From Epiperipatus broadwayi (taxonomy: Eukaryota; Onychophora; Udeonychophora; Euonychophora; Peripatidae): a stretch of 64,000 bases of DNA. How positions within the stretch are numbered: the stretch's first letter is position 1; every line of letters begins with the position of its first letter. The stretch is taken from the NCBI GenBank assembly GCA_028023455.1, contig JAQFVV010012446.1, positions 2,542,001-2,606,000 of the forward strand, given 5' to 3'. A model generated the notes under the pieces. It was not told where the DNA came from, did no database searches, and was given only the letters and a program-made list of their open reading frames with translations. Below, piece after piece: positions 1 through 10,871 of this stretch. The position numbers and the translations under genes were made by a program.

Positions 1-104
1 AATATGAATGAGATGTATTGTTACCATATATTGTTATTATGCATTGTTAACATGGGTATGAGAACATTTAGGTATCATAAACATTGAAAAAATTAAGAGA
101 TCTA

Positions 105-345
105 AATGCATCTGAACTGGTCATACTGCTAAAAGAAAGGATAATAGATGGGCAATTGAATGCTTTTGAATTGGATACCAAGAGGTTAAAAAAGACCTAG
201 AATAAACCCACGAGTGAGATGGCTGAATAAAATTTAAAAAGTTTACTGGTGAGATGTGAAAAAAAATAGCTATGGATTAAAGTAATTGGATTAAAAGTGG
301 AGAGATCTTCATTTTAAAGTGGACAATAACGGTTGGAAATGATGT
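105..345 (+). mobile_element. RTE-type LINE, 3'-end fragment
   Basis: This stretch aligns by eye with the last 240 bases of the fuller RTE copy at 41412-42820. It keeps the stretch encoding the RTE C-terminal part (GHxxRRxDNRWxIExLxxIPR) and the GGAGAGA..CTTCAT end, but it is full of stops and small gaps. It is a dead 5'-truncated copy. Confidence 0.75.
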
Positions 346-349
346 ATTG

Positions 350-960
350 TTATCAAACTTGAAAATTTTAAATAACTCTATTTATGATGATTGTAGTTAA
401 AACCGAGCCTCATTTTGAAATTTAGGACTACATTTAAAAAAAAGGTACTATTTTTAATTATAATAATGGCAACAAAAATCTTTTATATAATCATTCAGAA
501 GAAGAATTTGGAATTAATTCACTTTCACAAAAACCATAAAATAGAAATAGCGGATGGTGTAAAAAAATAAAACATTTATTATAATTAACTCCGCAAGGAT
601 AAAAGAATGTTTTCCTTAACATTATCGCAGCATTTAGAATTGAATTAACAATATTGTGGGTTTTTTTAAAATATATATATATATATTTTAAATTAAAATC
701 AGCAGTACAACAACATAGAGTAAAATACATTGTTTAATAATGAGCGTAGATGTCGGGGGGGGGGGTATAATTAATAATAAGTTTGCAGCTGCAAAATTAT
801 GGACGTTTGAATCACCGAAATGTTAATATATATATAAGAGCTCATTAATTTTATATTTTTAATTATTACGTAAGTTTGTATATTTAGTATTATTACCATT
901 TTCATTTTACACATATACTATTTTTTATTTGAATATAAATATAATGTATATACTGAACTT
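350..960. other. AT-rich stretch without recognisable gene
   Basis: Only an 11-base G homopolymer (755-765) in otherwise AT-rich sequence stands out. The 79-codon minus-strand open frame here is low-complexity and has no recognisable domain. Confidence 0.5.
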
Positions 961-1062
961 TAGATGTAATTAGAGGAGACTTTCAATCTCCCTTCAGCTA
1001 TCCACTCCATCCTCCATCTTATATTACCGATACAAACCACCACATATATGTGGAAAAGGTAA

Positions 1063-1120
1063 ATGATCTCCAATGTTCGTATTTCGGGCTGAACTAACAC
1101 TCATCAGTTAGTCCAGATCC
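1063..1120 (-). ncRNA. Hammerhead ribozyme motif, family 1, decayed
   Basis: On the minus strand: helix I CTAA/TTGG plus an outer GATCT/AGATC helix, core CTGATGA (1101-1107), and GAAA (1082-1085). The nucleotide expected as U just before the cleavage base reads C (ACA instead of AUA) and helix II has mismatches, so cleavage is doubtful. Confidence 0.65.
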
Positions 1121-1563
1121 TCATCCCTCACTCATATATAACCAGTGCTCGCTTTATATTAAGATAGCAAATCTTGAACTTTAATGGACAGACTTCATTC
1201 TTCTCCAACCCCCAACGCTTCAGCCGTTCACATTATTGAAAATCTTGATAGAATACTCAAAGCCCTTGTTGATGCCAATATTGTCATACCATGTTCACTT
1301 TAAGCCACTCTACTCCTCCCTCTTCTGTATATTTAAATCAACATATTAAGGTCCTATATATGAGGGGTCAGAGTGACTTAAAGTCAACATGCGTATGACA
1401 ACAATATTGGCATCAATAAGGGCTTTGAGCACTCCATCATCAGATTTTCAATAATATAGATGGATGAAGCATTAGAAGGTGGAGATGATTGAAGCCTGTC
1501 CTTTAAAGTTGGAAGATTTGCTACCTTAATATAAACTGAGCACTGATTATACATATGTGTGAG

Positions 1564-1630
1564 AGATGATTATCTGGACTAACTGATGAGTGCTGGTTCA
1601 GCACAAAATACATACATTGGAGATCATTTA
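1564..1630 (+). ncRNA. Hammerhead ribozyme motif, family 1, decayed
   Basis: Core CTGATGA (1583-1589), a perfect helix II GTGCTG/CAGCAC, and helix I CTAA/TTGG with an outer ATGAT/ATCAT pairing are present. The invariant GAAA has become AAAA (1605-1608), so this copy should be inactive. It is the mate of the minus-strand motif at 1063-1120. Confidence 0.65.
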
Positions 1631-1704
1631 TCTTTTTCACATGTGGATAGCTGAAGGCAGCATGAAATCTGTGTTCAAATCGCCTCTAATTATTAATTTA
1701 TTTA

Positions 1705-1915
1705 ACGCACATTGATTACGTATTGAATAGCTTCACGCTCTCAGATCTAACCACTTCAGCTTCACCTATTTATATAGAAAGTAGGTTGAAGTAAAGAAGG
1801 TTCCCCTCTTTTCTTCCAATGTGTAAGCTTGTGGTTAAGACCTGTAGAGGTCCCTACCTTCGCATTTTTAACCGCACATGCTTTAGGTTTATTGCCTTAG
1901 TAAATATCGCCTCTA
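1705..1915 (+). repeat. Dispersed repeat family 3, single arm
   Basis: Contains the landmark strings GAATAGCTTCACGCTC, AGTAGGTTGAAG and TAGAGGTCCCTAC. These recur at 30.78-31.03 kb, as a fold-back at 32.28-32.81 kb, partly at 33.64-33.84 kb and at 63.87-63.93 kb. No ribozyme core or coding potential is seen in it. Confidence 0.65.
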
Positions 1916-2164
1916 ATTATATATATATTTTTTCTTATTTTTCAAGATTTATATTAGAAAATTAACAAATAAGTTTTTTTCTTGCATACATATTTGGTAA
2001 ATCATGTGACCACCAGTCAATGCGTAAATAAACCAATAGAATATCAATAATTAGCTAGCTGATGGTTGCCTTGACAACAGGTGTTTAATATTCTATTGAT
2101 TTATTTAAGATTCAGCAGTAGTTATGTGATTTGGATGCAATAACCATTCGTCTGTTGGCGCTCA

Positions 2165-2690
2165 GAGTTTTATATTTAGTAACGAATGTGTAAGCAATTA
2201 CATGTTGAATTATTTCTCTTATTTAGAATTAGAAGAATTCAATTTTATTTAAACTATCCAAATACATTCATCTGTTAATAATAACATATAGGTTAGTATA
2301 TAACACAACATTTTTTAATATTATTGTTATCGATCTCTTTTTCAGATAGCTGGCATGATCAGTGAGAATACTAGAATGAGAATCAGAGTTTTTACATTTA
2401 TGAATACTTAATTTAACATAATTCTCTAAATTCAGTATTCAATCTGAAAGATCCAGGTTTGATTCCCATGCTAGTACTGTCACTGATCAGCACAGGAGTA
2501 CCAGAAGAAGAAAGAAAAAATAACAGCACCTGCAATGTTGTGTTATATAATCACCAGTGTGCTATTATTGTTAACTGATGGATGTATTCAAAAAATTTAA
2601 AATAAAGTTTGAATTTTCAAAAAACATTTAACAATTAATTCTAGATGATGGAAATAGTGTAATACGTAATTATAAGTACAATATCACCCC
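2165..2690. mobile_element. Fold-back repeat, family 5, decayed
   Basis: The left part (..CAAATACATTCATCTGTTAAT..) and the right part (..TTAACTGATGGATGTATT..) are inverted relatives. The same layout is clearer at 37610-38135. The centre has a string resembling a tRNA B-box (TTTGATTCCCATGCTAGTA). It is a degenerate non-coding element. Confidence 0.6.
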
Positions 2691-2870
2691 AAACTTTCAA
2701 AAACAATCGTTATATATAAGCAATTTTTTTTTTACCTAAAGGCAGGCTGGAAAATTAGACAATAGGTACAAATAGGTCAAAATAATTTACCATCAAAAGT
2801 TGACAGTTTGCTATTGCTTGCCTCCCTCTTAACAATTTATTCTAGTGTGTCAATTTTAGAATATACTATA

Positions 2871-2955
2871 TACCTTAATCTATAAGTGATTTGCGCACAG
2901 ACAATGAAGCTTATACCTCAATCTATAAGTGATTTGCGCACAGACAATGAAGCTT
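2871..2955. repeat. 42-bp tandem duplication
   Basis: ATAAGTGATTTGCGCACAG and its surroundings occur twice in a row, nearly identical. It is a recent local duplication. Confidence 0.8.
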
Positions 2956-3073
2956 TCAATTAAATGTGTATTAAGCTAAGTGCTTTCGGTAGATACATAC
3001 TCTCATATCCTTAGCTAGGTGTGTAATGAAAAAATATCTATAATGCAAATATATATAAATTTGAGTGTATCAT

Positions 3074-3473
3074 TTACAACGTCCATTTTCTTGATATAAA
3101 AAGCAAGCTTTTTTTAATTGCTGCAGGATCACTTGCTATATAGAAAGCCTCTTTAACTTTGCATTCTGCATCATTTCTCTCCATACAAAAAATAATTGCT
3201 GCCAATGGTTGAAAAACATGGCCAGTGGTTTTTTCATGTTTGGCAAATACTGAATCACCCAGTGCTTTGGTTTTGGTTCCATTATATAAGTATTCGTACT
3301 GTGATAATCTGTTTGCAATATTTGCTTTGGTTTCACCATAATAGGTGGTGTGACAATTATTATGGAGCCAGGTGATTTTGTATATGATGTGAGGAGTCAG
3401 TTCATGTGTTATTCTGTCCTTAGTATTATTAATTAATCTATTGGTGGTGGGAGATGAATGAAAAGCAATTTCA
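3074..3473 (-). pseudogene. Penelope-like element GIY-YIG endonuclease remnant
   Basis: A single minus-strand frame is open from about 3473 to a TAA at 3074-3076. It reads HELTPHIIYKITWLHNNC, then TYYGETKANIANRL, AKHEKTTGH, IIFCMERN and KVKEAFYI. This matches the C-terminal GIY-YIG nuclease of Penelope-like retroelements: the second half-motif (YIG, here YYG) followed by ET, the R, the H..GH segment and the E in MERN. An in-frame stop lies just upstream, and the sequence farther upstream is shifted and broken. No reverse transcriptase could be read next to it. What I see is the motif spacing; assignment to Penelope-like elements is family knowledge and fairly secure. Confidence 0.75.
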
Positions 3474-3479
3474 AATTCG

Positions 3480-5205
3480 TTGGAAAGTTTATTAATTGTT
3501 TAGATAAAGAGTGAATGTATGGAATAAGGATGCATGTTTTGTTTACTTTCTATTGATTTATTTTATAGAAAAAATGACTTTTTTGTTAATAACTGTCTGT
3601 TTATGTCTTATATTGCTAAGATCATCTATATAGTGGGTCAGATTGTCTCTCATGTTAGCCTCATATTTGCATAAGGAGTGGATCCTGAAGTGAAATGATG
3701 AGAGGGCTGCAAGGTTGTGAGTTTGGAGTGTGTAGGAGTCAGGATGAATGATGCCTCTAACTTATAGAGTCAGGATGAATGATGCCTCTAACCTCCACAG
3801 CTTTTACTATCATTCAGTAATACAGCTTAGGTTATCTCTACTAATATGAACGTGCTAGTATTTAACTTCCTGTTGTGGATTTGCCCAAAGTATGGTGAGG
3901 TTAAGCTTGGCGAGGTTCCGCAAGTTATTTTGTATGTCAAGTATAATATTTTCTATACCTTAATGTAGTTTGAATTATTAACAGAAATGCATACACACAT
4001 AATAATTATAAATACTCTCATAATCATCTACAAAAAATTATTTGCCTAATTTCAAGTATAAATAAATGCTTTTATTTAATTCAGAAATTCTATTTATTTA
4101 TTTGTTGACATAACATCTTGTAAATGATTTTTAATATGCTTCTGGACATAACAACTTGTAAATGATTTTTAATATGCTTCTATCTAATAGATTTCCATCA
4201 AATTTTGTATGTTATGTATCGATGCTAATATAATATGATGCTGAAATATTTTAAGATTGCCCAGTCTAACAGTGTTGGTAGATGAGTATGATATCAATTT
4301 GATGAGTTTTTAGAGATATATCATAGATAGCAGTGTGTTTTTTAAAAAAGAGGCTTTCATTGAATATTCTTCAGGGTAATAAAAGATGGTTGAGCAAATT
4401 CATTAATCAGAAAAAATTTGAAGTACTTTTTTTAAGCTTGGAAAAATTGCTACTACCATTAACTTGTGCTGAGAATTAGAAAATTTTAATGTCTTAATTC
4501 ACAGTGCAAATATCATCGCTGTAATTGCAAAATGTTACAAGAATCCAACAAACGCTGTATATTTGAAATTTATGAATTTAATATCGCTTAGGCATCGTAT
4601 ATTTTATAATCATCACTAATTTTCATCACAAGAAGAATATAAAAAAAGATAACAGAAAGTTTTATTTCTTTAAAAAAATGATTGAGTGAACACATTAGTA
4701 TACACTCACGGAAGTGTATATATGTGTGAATATACTCTCTGCCACAATTCACTATAATTACATCACTGTTGTGTTGTTAATTATTTTTGTGATATCATAA
4801 TGTGTATAATTTTTAAATTAAAATTGTAGGTATATACCCATGTTGAAAATATCTGTACTATATATATAATACTTATTAATATTATATGTAATTATTGTCT
4901 GCAAATTTTGATAATCATGAGAAGGTCAGAATTAGATAATGTGGTTGTCACAAAAGTAAATTAATTTAAAAGAAGACAAATTTCATAATTACCCATAATC
5001 AGTTGCTCAAAAACGTTCAAGGACCAAAGTATAAGCCCAGTAAAACCACAAACTTTTTTTACTTAGGAATCATGCTAAAACTTATTAGCTCTTACTACAA
5101 AGCTAATTAAACAATGGCAAAACTTTCATCAATTACAGCCACATTTCAATGTCTTGTAATATTCTACTTTTCCACTTGCTAGGTCTACATGATAATCAAC
5201 ATTAC
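3480..5205. other. No gene seen
   Basis: AT-rich and non-coding. Two small local tandem duplications are visible, around 3729-3791 (CAGGATGAATGATGCCTCTA twice) and 4109-4183 (TTGTAAATGATTTTTAATAT twice). Part of 3480-3700 may be decayed upstream sequence of the Penelope-like element. Confidence 0.5.
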
Positions 5206-5209
5206 TTGA

Positions 5210-5690
5210 TGGTTTATAGAAATTCAGAATTATACAGTACCATTGGAACTTCTAATCTCTACAATATTGTAAAGACAGAGTCCAAACTCTCCATACAGTA
5301 GCACCACTCAGTGCAAGCCAGAGTAATCAATGGATGCAAGAAGATTTTTGCACAAAATCCCTATCTAGTGCCTACTCATACAATATCTGTAGAAATTCAG
5401 AATTATACAGTACCATTGGATCTTCTAATCTCTACAATATTGCAAAGACACAGAGTCCAAACTCTCCATACAGTACCACCACTCAGTGCAAGCCAGAGTG
5501 ATCAATGGATGCAAGAAGATTTTTGCACCAAATCCCTATCTAGTGCCTACTCATACAATATCTGCAGACTAAGTTTCTAGCGGGCTTGCACTGAGTGGCA
5601 CTACTGCATGGAGAGTTTAGACTCTGTCTAAACATATTGTGTGAGCTTAAAAAATGGTGATCATGTAATGTTTAGTAGTTTAATATTGTA
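5210..5690. mobile_element. Family 2 repeat with 173-bp internal tandem duplication
   Basis: The left arm of the family 2 element (CTCAGTGCAAGCCAGAGT..CCCTATCTAGTGCCTACTC) is present twice with a 173-bp period (5216 to about 5388, then about 5389 to 5567). An inverted end follows (GGGCTTGCACTGAGTGGCA), then ATGGTGATCATGTAATG. The ribozyme-bearing middle is deleted in this copy. Confidence 0.7.
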
Positions 5691-5859
5691 AAGACTTATA
5701 GCAAGTTTATTGGTATTGTGTCATATTACCCAACTGGAGTTCAAATCTGAAATCAAGCTAAAAATTTTTTTAGATAATTTGGTATCTAAGCTAGTTAACC
5801 ATCCAAGATGAGCATTATAGAAATATCTAACTATTCTTAACTCCTAAAAGCAACAATCC

Positions 5860-5975
5860 TAGGCCAGGTGGGTATTGATGTGATGGTAGAATGACAGACT
5901 TCGGAGCTGATAACCCATGGTCATTGTCCAGATGCTTGGAACCCATGAATCCCTGATCAATAAAGCATTAAATTT
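5860..5975 (+). mobile_element. tRNA-derived SINE, decayed
   Basis: Has an A-box-like part near GATGGTAGAATGACAGACT, an approximate B-box part and the family's CAATAAA 3' end. It is the same family as copies at 6066, 10872, 12220, 18775, 23996, 44990, 47655, 48350 and 59010. Confidence 0.6.
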
Positions 5976-6065
5976 AATAACTTATGGTGTACTGGTTAGC
6001 ACTCTAAACTCAGAATCCAGCAATCCAAATTTAAGTTTTGATAGAACTTTTGGGACTCAAGCTTC

Positions 6066-6215
6066 ATTTTACCTGGCATGATTTGGTGCAGTGGCAGAGG
6101 TACAGATTCTGACTCTTAAAGAGCATGGATCATGATTTCAGTTCTATTACTTCTGATACTTGAACTACTTGTGAACTCCAAAGCAATAAAATCATTCCAT
6201 TGTTTTTATTTAACA
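6066..6215 (+). mobile_element. tRNA-derived SINE
   Basis: Starts at TACCTGGCATGATTTGGTGC with an A-box-like GCAGTGGCAGAG. It ends in the family signature TGATACTTGAACTACTTG..CAATAAAA. A less certain relative lies at 5990-6065. Confidence 0.65.
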
Positions 6216-6689
6216 AACTTAGGATAGCTACAATGAGCAGATGAAAGCAGATTTGCCAATTAAAATAAAGGTGTCGTTACAGTTTAATTCAACCTTCACC
6301 ACTAGTGTTAGTAATATAGTATTGAGCCCTAATTAATTTATCATTTGTAAAAAATTTTACTTTAGAACATGAACTAAGACAGTCATAGCTAAAGGCGTAA
6401 AGGATGTTCCAGTGAAAAGATGACTGAAGATCTCTCTAATCTGTCTGAAGCACCATTTCTAAATTAACGCATGAATTATGTAGCAACATAGTTCACCACA
6501 CAAATTTTAAGGCACTAAAATGTCAGAATCGCATGTTATGACATGAAATATGGCAGTACATTTTGTATCTTTGTAGATCATCTTCAATACTTTCACCACC
6601 TTCACAAAATCTGCAAATCGCTTAAAAATGTACTTGTGATTCGTGGATTCACTACGACACACAATTTGAATCATTTCAAATATTTTAGT

Positions 6690-6935
6690 AGCAATTTTGC
6701 CCAATTTAAAACAAAATTTAATATAGCACCTTTTTCCACACAGCAGTACCACCTAGTTCAAGCTGTATCGATCAAAAAATAGATGCTCAGAATTAAAATG
6801 CATAATCTTTTAGCATTTATTGATTACTATAGCTGCCACTAAGTGACACTATTGTGTAGAAAAGTTGCTACTGTATAAACAGCATGTGTAAGCATAAGAA
6901 AAATGTGATCATGTGACATTTTAATGGTTTAAAAT
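6690..6935. mobile_element. Family 2 repeat, decayed fold-back
   Basis: Inverted arms carry GCAGTACCACCTAGTTCAAG and TAGCTGCCACTAAGTGACAC, followed by the terminal string GTGTAAGCATAAGAAAAATG..GATCATGTGACAT. The centre is shortened and the hammerhead core is gone. Confidence 0.6.
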
Positions 6936-6939
6936 TTAA

Positions 6940-7915
6940 TGGCAGTGTGATGTTCAAGTTAAGGTGAAAAATGTCATATTTCACGTGGGGGGAATTCATG
7001 ATACAGATAATACCACTTTAAAATTTTTATGGCACATAGCTAAATTATGCCATTAAGTAACATACGCACTCAATCAAAAATGAAACGGCAGACAACTCGG
7101 AGAGAGGACCAGTCACCAAATCATTTTGTCATTGGAATATACGGTGGATATACCCGTACTGTGTATAATATTGAAAACATATACTACTGTTAATTCATTT
7201 TGAATATATATATATTTTCAAAAAATTATTTCAAGAATATAAACATATTCTTTTTTGTTTCTATTTTCAAACAGTGTTACTAAGAATCTTTATAAAATAG
7301 AAGTAGGTTAATTGTTAATTATATCTGCAATTAGTTTACATAACTAAAAAAAAAAATTCTTTTCCCATCTCTCTTCATTATTAAAAATAGGAAATATTTG
7401 ACAGATTATTTGAATAAATTAATAAAGATAGCCGCATAAATCAAAATGAATAAAACATCAAAATTAAATAAGGAATTTAAAAATTATCACTCATAATAAA
7501 AGTTACACAGAGAAATAATTCATGTTCTAAGCTATAATGCTTAATTATAAACATCTACCGTATATACGTTATGATCATTTCTCAACAGCGATCGAATCTA
7601 GCTAGATAATAGGGTGCAACAAACAAGCAATAATATTTGATCGTCATAGTGATAATTTATCATTGGTTGTTATGCTTATGTGCTATCTAATCTAGCATAT
7701 TAATGTTTAATCTATAGCATAAACTTTAACTAGCTCTGTTTTAATATGCGTGTAAGTTCCTAACAAAAAATTCGTGGTTCTATCGTGTTTGTAAGCAAAA
7801 TCATTGATCGATTTTGTTACAACTGTTTTACTTTATCAATGTAGACTATTTTAACGTCCAAACATTTTATAAATATACTGATGTTAATATATGAATTTTT
7901 TCTACAGTACAGGCT
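6940..7915. other. No gene seen
   Basis: AT-rich single-copy-looking sequence. I see no open frame with domain character and no obvious repeat. Confidence 0.45.
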
Positions 7916-7919
7916 TTTT

Positions 7920-8315
7920 CATACCTGCACTCCAATATGTAATATGTAGGGGGTTTGAACTCAGACTTTCACACGAATCTCAACTATCCATGCTATCTCA
8001 TACTGCTGACACACCTGATCTCACACATGTCAAAAAGATAAATAATCACCAATACATGTATTTCATGCTAAACCAGCACTCGTTAGTTGGTCCAGATTAT
8101 CATCCCCACACACAAATATACAATCATGCTCAGCTTATATTAAGATAGCCAATTAATGGACAGTCTTCAGTCCACTACACCCCACAACTCTTCAGCCATA
8201 TCTCTCATTGAAAATCTGATGATGGAACACTCAAATCCCATATTGGTACCAACCTTCTCATCCTACCTATGTTGACCATAAGACAATCTGACCCCTCATG
8301 TACAGGATATACATA
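7920..8315 (-). mobile_element. Family 1 repeat, single unit
   Basis: Matches the left arm of the 40.7-41.1 kb fold-back: GGTTTGAACTCAGACTTTCAC, the hammerhead segment, TTAATGGACAG and CAGCCATATCTCTCATTGAAA. It contains a decayed hammerhead at 8043-8105. Confidence 0.7.
8043..8105 (-). ncRNA. Hammerhead ribozyme motif, family 1, core mutated
   Basis: Helix I CCAA/TTGG, helix II around GTGCTGGTTTAGCAT and GAAA are all kept on the minus strand. The core reads CTAACGA instead of CTGANGA, losing an invariant G. Confidence 0.6.
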
Positions 8316-8531
8316 TACTGATGTTAAGTAAATTTCTAAAACAGAAACAGATTTTCTTATTCCAAAGAATATCTAGACAATAACATTATTGTCACATAAT
8401 AAGAAAACCTTTGATCACTGTTAATGATGGATATCAATTGCTTCACCTAATTCATAACAAGATTACGATTCAATATAAAGTGATGTTTCCAATGTTTTTT
8501 ATTAATAATTTTTATCAGTCATTCATTCGAC

Positions 8532-8974
8532 TAGAGATTATCCACATAATGAATATTTCTGTAGTGTAATTTTCACTACAACATTCTCACATAAGATAGA
8601 GACACTACAGTAATATTATTCATAAGTATATAACCTCTGCTCTAATAAATGACTAATAAAAATAATATACTTCCATCAAGCAATTTGGGCCGAAATCATT
8701 AGAGCAGTGAGTTTGACACTTAACAATTAAACTATAGCAATTGATAGATGCAAGAGAATGTGACTTGGAGCCAACTGAAGAGTGCTGGTTCAGCATGAAA
8801 AGTGCATCTTGGGGATTATATATCCTTTTTAAATATATCTTTGGTTATATATTTTTTTATTACATTCCTACACAAGGTGTTAAAAATGGATAGAAATCAG
8901 TCCCTACCTTGTGTGAAAATGGTGTGGTGAAAATTATACTACAGAAATATTATTCATTAAGTGTATAATCTCTA
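8532..8974 (+). mobile_element. Hammerhead-bearing repeat, family 1B, with terminal inverted repeats
   Basis: The ends are inverted repeats of about 47 bp (TAGAGATTAT..ATTTCTGTAGT at the left, ACTACAGAAAT..ATAATCTCTA at the right). Inside lies a hammerhead motif at 8760-8820. A second unit of the same family follows directly and is interrupted by a Merlin element. Another copy lies at 36775-37205. It is non-coding. Confidence 0.7.
8760..8820 (+). ncRNA. Hammerhead ribozyme motif, family 1B
   Basis: Helix I CCAA (8771-8774) pairs with TTGG (8809-8812). The core is CTGAAGA (8775-8781), valid because the fifth core base is free. Helix II is GTGCTG/CAGCAT and GAAA is at 8797-8800. Helix III reads AGTGCATC, with an extra base relative to sister copies, so the ribozyme may be weakened. 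Confidence 0.65.
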
Positions 8975-8997
8975 ATAAATAACTAATAAAAAAAATT

Positions 8998-10146
8998 GGT
9001 AAACCTGCAGTTTCCAGGTCACAATAAAATTCGAATTTTGTTTCAAATTTTTCTCACCAGAGTGTTTATTGTCGAATTATTTAAAAATTTGTTGTGAAAT
9101 ATCACACACACAAAATTATAATATAAAAAAATAATAAATAACAAATAATTATATTATAAAAAATAATTTATTAAAATAATATATCCTACCAACATTCATA
9201 ATTACTGTCCATTGTAGTTTTCGCTTACGATAACGATAAAATTCACAAAGACTGCGTCAGTCATGTAGAGAGTCCTGAAAGCAAATTCCTGCAGATAGGA
9301 TTCGAATAAAGTACTGCTGGTACCACACTGATGTTTGATCTTGCGTATAGTTCTCATCCACATTTTGTGTGTGGATATCAGGGTCATTAGGATCTACAAA
9401 GTTCTCCTGGTGTATGACGACAGAGTGCTGTCGGTGAAAATATATTGCGCACTCTTCACGGCAAAAATTTGACCAGTCCACTATAGTGTGCCAACTTATA
9501 CTTAGCTCATGAATAATAAAACACTGTAGCAAATTATGTGCCCAATAATATACTACAAGCATAATTGTCTTTAAGGATAAATGGCTTTTTTTTAAAAAAG
9601 AACCCCTTCTGATAGATACATGATGGCGATATAATTTGCATTCCCATCTGTGACCATCTCCACATTCTTGCTGTTTGATGAGAGAAAACTGCATGCCACA
9701 ATGCTGGCATAGAGTACTATTCTTAAGCAGGCGCTTCCTTGCTAACCACTTCATTGCTAACTCCAGAGTTCATCCATCTAACAGACACGATGTCCAATTT
9801 TCTACGCGAATATCTGCAGCATGTAACACTTCATTTTCTGGTACTACAACTACATTACCATTTATAGGATTCATTTTACAAATTACTCTGGAAATTAAAA
9901 AACTCTTGGAAAGCCAAATCTTACAACTTTGGAAAACTTGTAAAAAGTGCCCCAAGACAATGTAACAATTTCACACTACCAGAAATACTTTATTCCAATC
10001 ATACCTATAGGAATTTGCTTTGCGAATTTTATCTTTTCTATAAAACGAAAACTACCATGCACAGTGATTCGACAAGAAACACTCTGGTGAGAAAAATTTG
10101 AAACAAAATTCGAATTTTATTGTGACCTGGAAATTGCAGGTTTACC
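8998..10146 (-). mobile_element. Merlin-superfamily DNA transposon, internally deleted
   Basis: An 1149-bp element has terminal inverted repeats of 80 bp (8998-9077 and 10067-10146, two mismatches), starting GGTAAACCTGCA. A short direct repeat AAAATT flanks it (8992-8997 and 10147-10152), shorter than the 8-9 bp usual for Merlin and possibly partly decayed. Inside, on the minus strand, is a broken IS1595/ISXO2-like transposase. Confidence 0.85.
9202..9955 (-). pseudogene. Merlin (ISXO2-like) transposase pseudogene
   Basis: Reading from 9955 downward on the minus strand, an N-terminal part ends near 9770. The frame 9754-9257 then gives CQHCGMQFSLI (zinc-binding CxxC), HRWECKLYRHHVSIRRGSF and SISWHTIVDWSNFCREEC. 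These are the usual N-terminal landmarks of IS1595-type transposases. Directly after this comes NFVDPNDPDIHTQNVDE, which belongs to the C-terminal part (NHxxxFVDPxxxxHTQxxE). The catalytic middle between them, including the VEIDE-type motif, is missing, so the element lost its core by internal deletion. The last part (HQCGTSSTLFESYLQEFAFR) continues in another frame. This copy cannot encode an active transposase. Confidence 0.8.
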
Positions 10147-10263
10147 AAAATTTAATATACTTCCATCAAGTTGTTTGTGTCTTAGGGCAGTAAGTTTAAC
10201 CCTTATCAATTAAACTGTAGTAATTGGTTATCTATATATATTGAACAATGATAAAGATATGTG

Positions 10264-10330
10264 TAAGAGATAGTGATCTGGGCCAACTGATGAGTGCTGG
10301 TTGAGCATGAAATATGCATCTTGGGAATCA
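10264..10330 (+). ncRNA. Hammerhead ribozyme motif, family 1B, intact core
   Basis: Helix I CCAA (10283-10286) pairs with TTGG (10321-10324), plus an outer GAT/ATC. Core CTGATGA is at 10287-10293, helix II TGCT/AGCA within 10294-10308, and GAAA at 10309-10312. Helix III lies in TATGCATC, with the cleavage triplet AUC ending at 10320. All invariant bases are present. Confidence 0.8.
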
Positions 10331-10469
10331 TTCATCCTTTTGATATATCTTTGGTTATATATTTACGATTACATCTCTCAAGGTGTTAAAAGTAGATAGA
10401 AAGCAGTTCCTACCTTTTGGAAGACTGATGTATTGAAAAGTATGCTACACAAATATTATTCCTTATTAA

Positions 10470-10868
10470 AAAAAGCATTTAAAGTTATTTACATAAATTT
10501 GCATGATCAAAAGAATGCCTAACTGTACTTGATTTAAGTCAAAGAGACATGTCACTTATTTAATCCTAAGAATATTAGCAAAGTGAATGAAAAAATAGTT
10601 TCCAGAAACAAAAGATAAAAGATGCTCAATTCATTTCCAATTTGAATCATACCCTCAAACAATACTCTAATACTATTCAATTAAATCATTATTGGAATTT
10701 GTAAGTGGTCATTTACATAATATTATTTCAGTAATAGTGACCAAGAGTATTTAAAAAAGTACTTGGCAACTTTTGAATAGCTAAAAGATATATTTTCCTC
10801 TGCTTCAAATCCTTTATTCATTTTATGTACATATTAATTCCCATGAATAATTTTGCAAAGTTCTTTCA
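10470..10868. other. No gene seen
   Basis: AT-rich spacer between the 1B repeat and the expanded SINE. Confidence 0.4.
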
Positions 10869-10871
10869 TCA

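Larger units (their letters stand above)
965..1697. mobile_element. Fold-back repeat, family 1 (hammerhead-bearing)
   Basis: Two copies of a roughly 350-bp unit lie head-to-head, so 965-1330 is the approximate reverse complement of 1335-1697. Both outer ends carry the TTAGAGG / CCTCTAA end. Each arm holds one hammerhead motif, on opposite strands (1063-1120 and 1564-1630). Single copies recur at 7.9, 11.7, 13.3 and 26.6 kb, and a second fold-back lies at 40.7-41.4 kb. No protein is encoded. It is either a MITE-like fold-back or a pair of non-autonomous Penelope-type or retrozyme-type units. Confidence 0.75.
8975..10465 (+). mobile_element. Second family 1B unit, split by a Merlin insertion
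   Basis: 8975-8997 and 10147-10465 join into one unit matching the preceding copy: ..AACTAATAAAA then TTAATATACTTCCATCAAG... The intact copy next door shows what the empty target looked like. The right part carries an intact hammerhead. Confidence 0.75.

Noticed and set aside
491-730. 79-codon minus-strand frame as a small gene
   Set aside because: AT-rich, no domain, no start context or repeat conservation to support it.
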